From Leptospira hartskeerlii (GTDB lineage: Bacteria; Spirochaetota; Leptospiria; Leptospirales; Leptospiraceae), in contig NZ_NPDL01000007.1 of the NCBI RefSeq assembly GCF_002811475.1, forward strand, positions 202,031 through 266,030: a stretch of 64,000 nucleotides of DNA. The letters are read 5' to 3'. The first letter of the stretch is position 1; each line of letters starts with the position of its first letter. Below the pieces are notes generated by a model that worked only from the letters and a program-made list of their open reading frames with translations, did no database searches and was not told the DNA's origin. Made by a program: the position numbers and the translations under genes. Shown here piece by piece: positions 63,404-64,000 of this stretch.

Positions 63404-64000
63404 AGCTCTTTTTGCCGGCGCCGTTTCTGTAACGCCTGTTTTAGACGTCGTAAACGGTGGCTGGCGTGTTGCTACAGCTAAAGTGTTTTCTAGTATTGCA
63501 TCCGGATATAGGATCTTTATGAAGGTTGGCCCTACGGTATCATTATTAGATTATGATGAAGTTCAAGAAATCTCCGGAGGCGGACAAAGGCATGTGTTAT
63601 TTAATACTCCCGTTGAAGGACAAACATATTCCTTTATAGCTGTTGCCTTACAAGATTTAGAAACTTCTCTACCTTCTATTATTAAATCTTTTACAGAAAA
63701 CGAAACGATTCTATTTTCAAGATCGATTCCAGGCGCTTTCAATTTTACCGTTCCCCAAGATATATATGTTTTAAATTGTCATTTAATAGGCGCAGCTGGA
63801 GGACCAGGCGGCGGCGGCGGCGGTGGAGCTAACGATTTTATTACCGGAACTTCTGGCGGCGGTGGCTTAGGGGGAATTGAAGGAAGTAATACGACTTTTG
63901 GATCCAATACTGCTTCTGGAGGTAGCGGCGGTGGAACAGCTCAGTTATTCCAAGCCTTACTTTTGGGACCGTTCATTTCACTAATTGGTGATAAAAAGAT
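63390..64000 (+). CDS. Glycine-rich tail fibre protein (3' end beyond window)
   Basis: An open frame starts at ATG 63390 and runs to the window end with no stop, giving at least 203 residues. The first 100 residues form a fibronectin-like beta region (TPVLDVVNGGWRVATAKVFS, YRIFMKVG), then FSRSIPGAFNFTVPQDIYVL leads into a glycine-rich tip (GGPGGGGGGGAN, GTSGGGGLGGIEGS, GGSGGGTAQL). Polyglycine tips in phage adhesins bind host receptors. The 14-base overlap with the previous gene suggests coupling. The end is unknown. Confidence 0.7.
   Translation, partial: MLQHRALFAGAVSVTPVLDVVNGGWRVATAKVFSSIASGYRIFMKVGPTVSLLDYDEVQEISGGGQRHVLFNTPVEGQTYSFIAVALQDLETSLPSIIKSFTENETILFSRSIPGAFNFTVPQDIYVLNCHLIGAAGGPGGGGGGGANDFITGTSGGGGLGGIEGSNTTFGSNTASGGSGGGTAQLFQALLLGPFISLIGDKK

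Overview
The window reads as the chromosome of a Leptospira (spirochaete), probably a free-living or low-virulence species. The support is a flagellar rod and ring cluster of spirochaete type, lipoproteins with relaxed lipoboxes, a moderate-to-low GC content (estimated by eye), many membrane-linked AraC regulators, and a phage-tail module whose first protein belongs to a family I know from Leptospira (LIC_12616 type). There are no rRNA or tRNA genes and no CRISPR array that I can see.

Layout. 0-4 kb: flgG-flgA-flgH-flgI-flgJ(N-domain), an overlapping operon. 4-9.3 kb: a TetR repressor divergent from a four-gene ring-hydroxylation/ring-cleavage cassette (FAD monooxygenase, VOC dioxygenase, FAH hydrolase, SDR), with a perfect 26-bp palindrome and a near-consensus promoter between them. 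9.3-14.3 kb (minus): a translationally coupled operon of ATP-grasp ligase, two methyltransferases and a BrkB/YihY membrane protein carrying a large inserted BNR/YCF48-like domain. 14.3-14.8 kb: a GC-rich intergenic region with structured repeats. 14.8-16.9 kb: flgF with an IS1595-type element inserted at its stop codon, plus a scrap of a second transposase. 16.9-20.8 kb: glycerate kinase and AraC, divergent from a zinc alcohol dehydrogenase and a TMEM175-type channel. 20.8-23.6 kb: a sulfur module (persulfide dioxygenase-rhodanese fusion, two YeeE half-transporters, TauE). 23.7-29.3 kb: adenylate cyclase, AraC, methyltransferase, MgtA. 29.4-34.6 kb: secreted proteins (GH5 lipoprotein, NHL-propeller lipoprotein, zinc phospholipase/nuclease-like protein). 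34.7-46.1 kb: Na+/H+ antiporter, a complete RND efflux operon divergent from a 7TM-AraC regulator, and an NmrA-AraC pair. 46.3-48.8 kb: a secreted LNS2/HAD protein, LprI-like and DUF302 proteins, two of them next to striking inverted repeats.

48.9-64 kb: a contractile phage-tail module, all on the plus strand: a lysin-like gene, neck/tail terminator, sheath, tube, chaperones, tape measure, Dit-like protein, baseplate plug, hub, spike, gp25, gpJ, gpI-like protein, then an array of tail-fibre genes that runs off the window. No capsid, portal, terminase or integrase gene lies in the window, so this is either the tail half of a prophage or a tailocin-like particle.

The most notable observations are: three consecutive fibre genes that share an N-terminal anchor and each carry exactly seven ~44-residue WxSVCWSPELxLFVAV repeats, best read as seven-bladed beta-propellers closed by an N-terminal strand, followed by two fibre genes with different tips; a structured GC-rich element present twice in divergent intergenic regions; the BrkB-propeller fusion; and a 36-bp perfect inverted repeat in front of the DUF302 gene.
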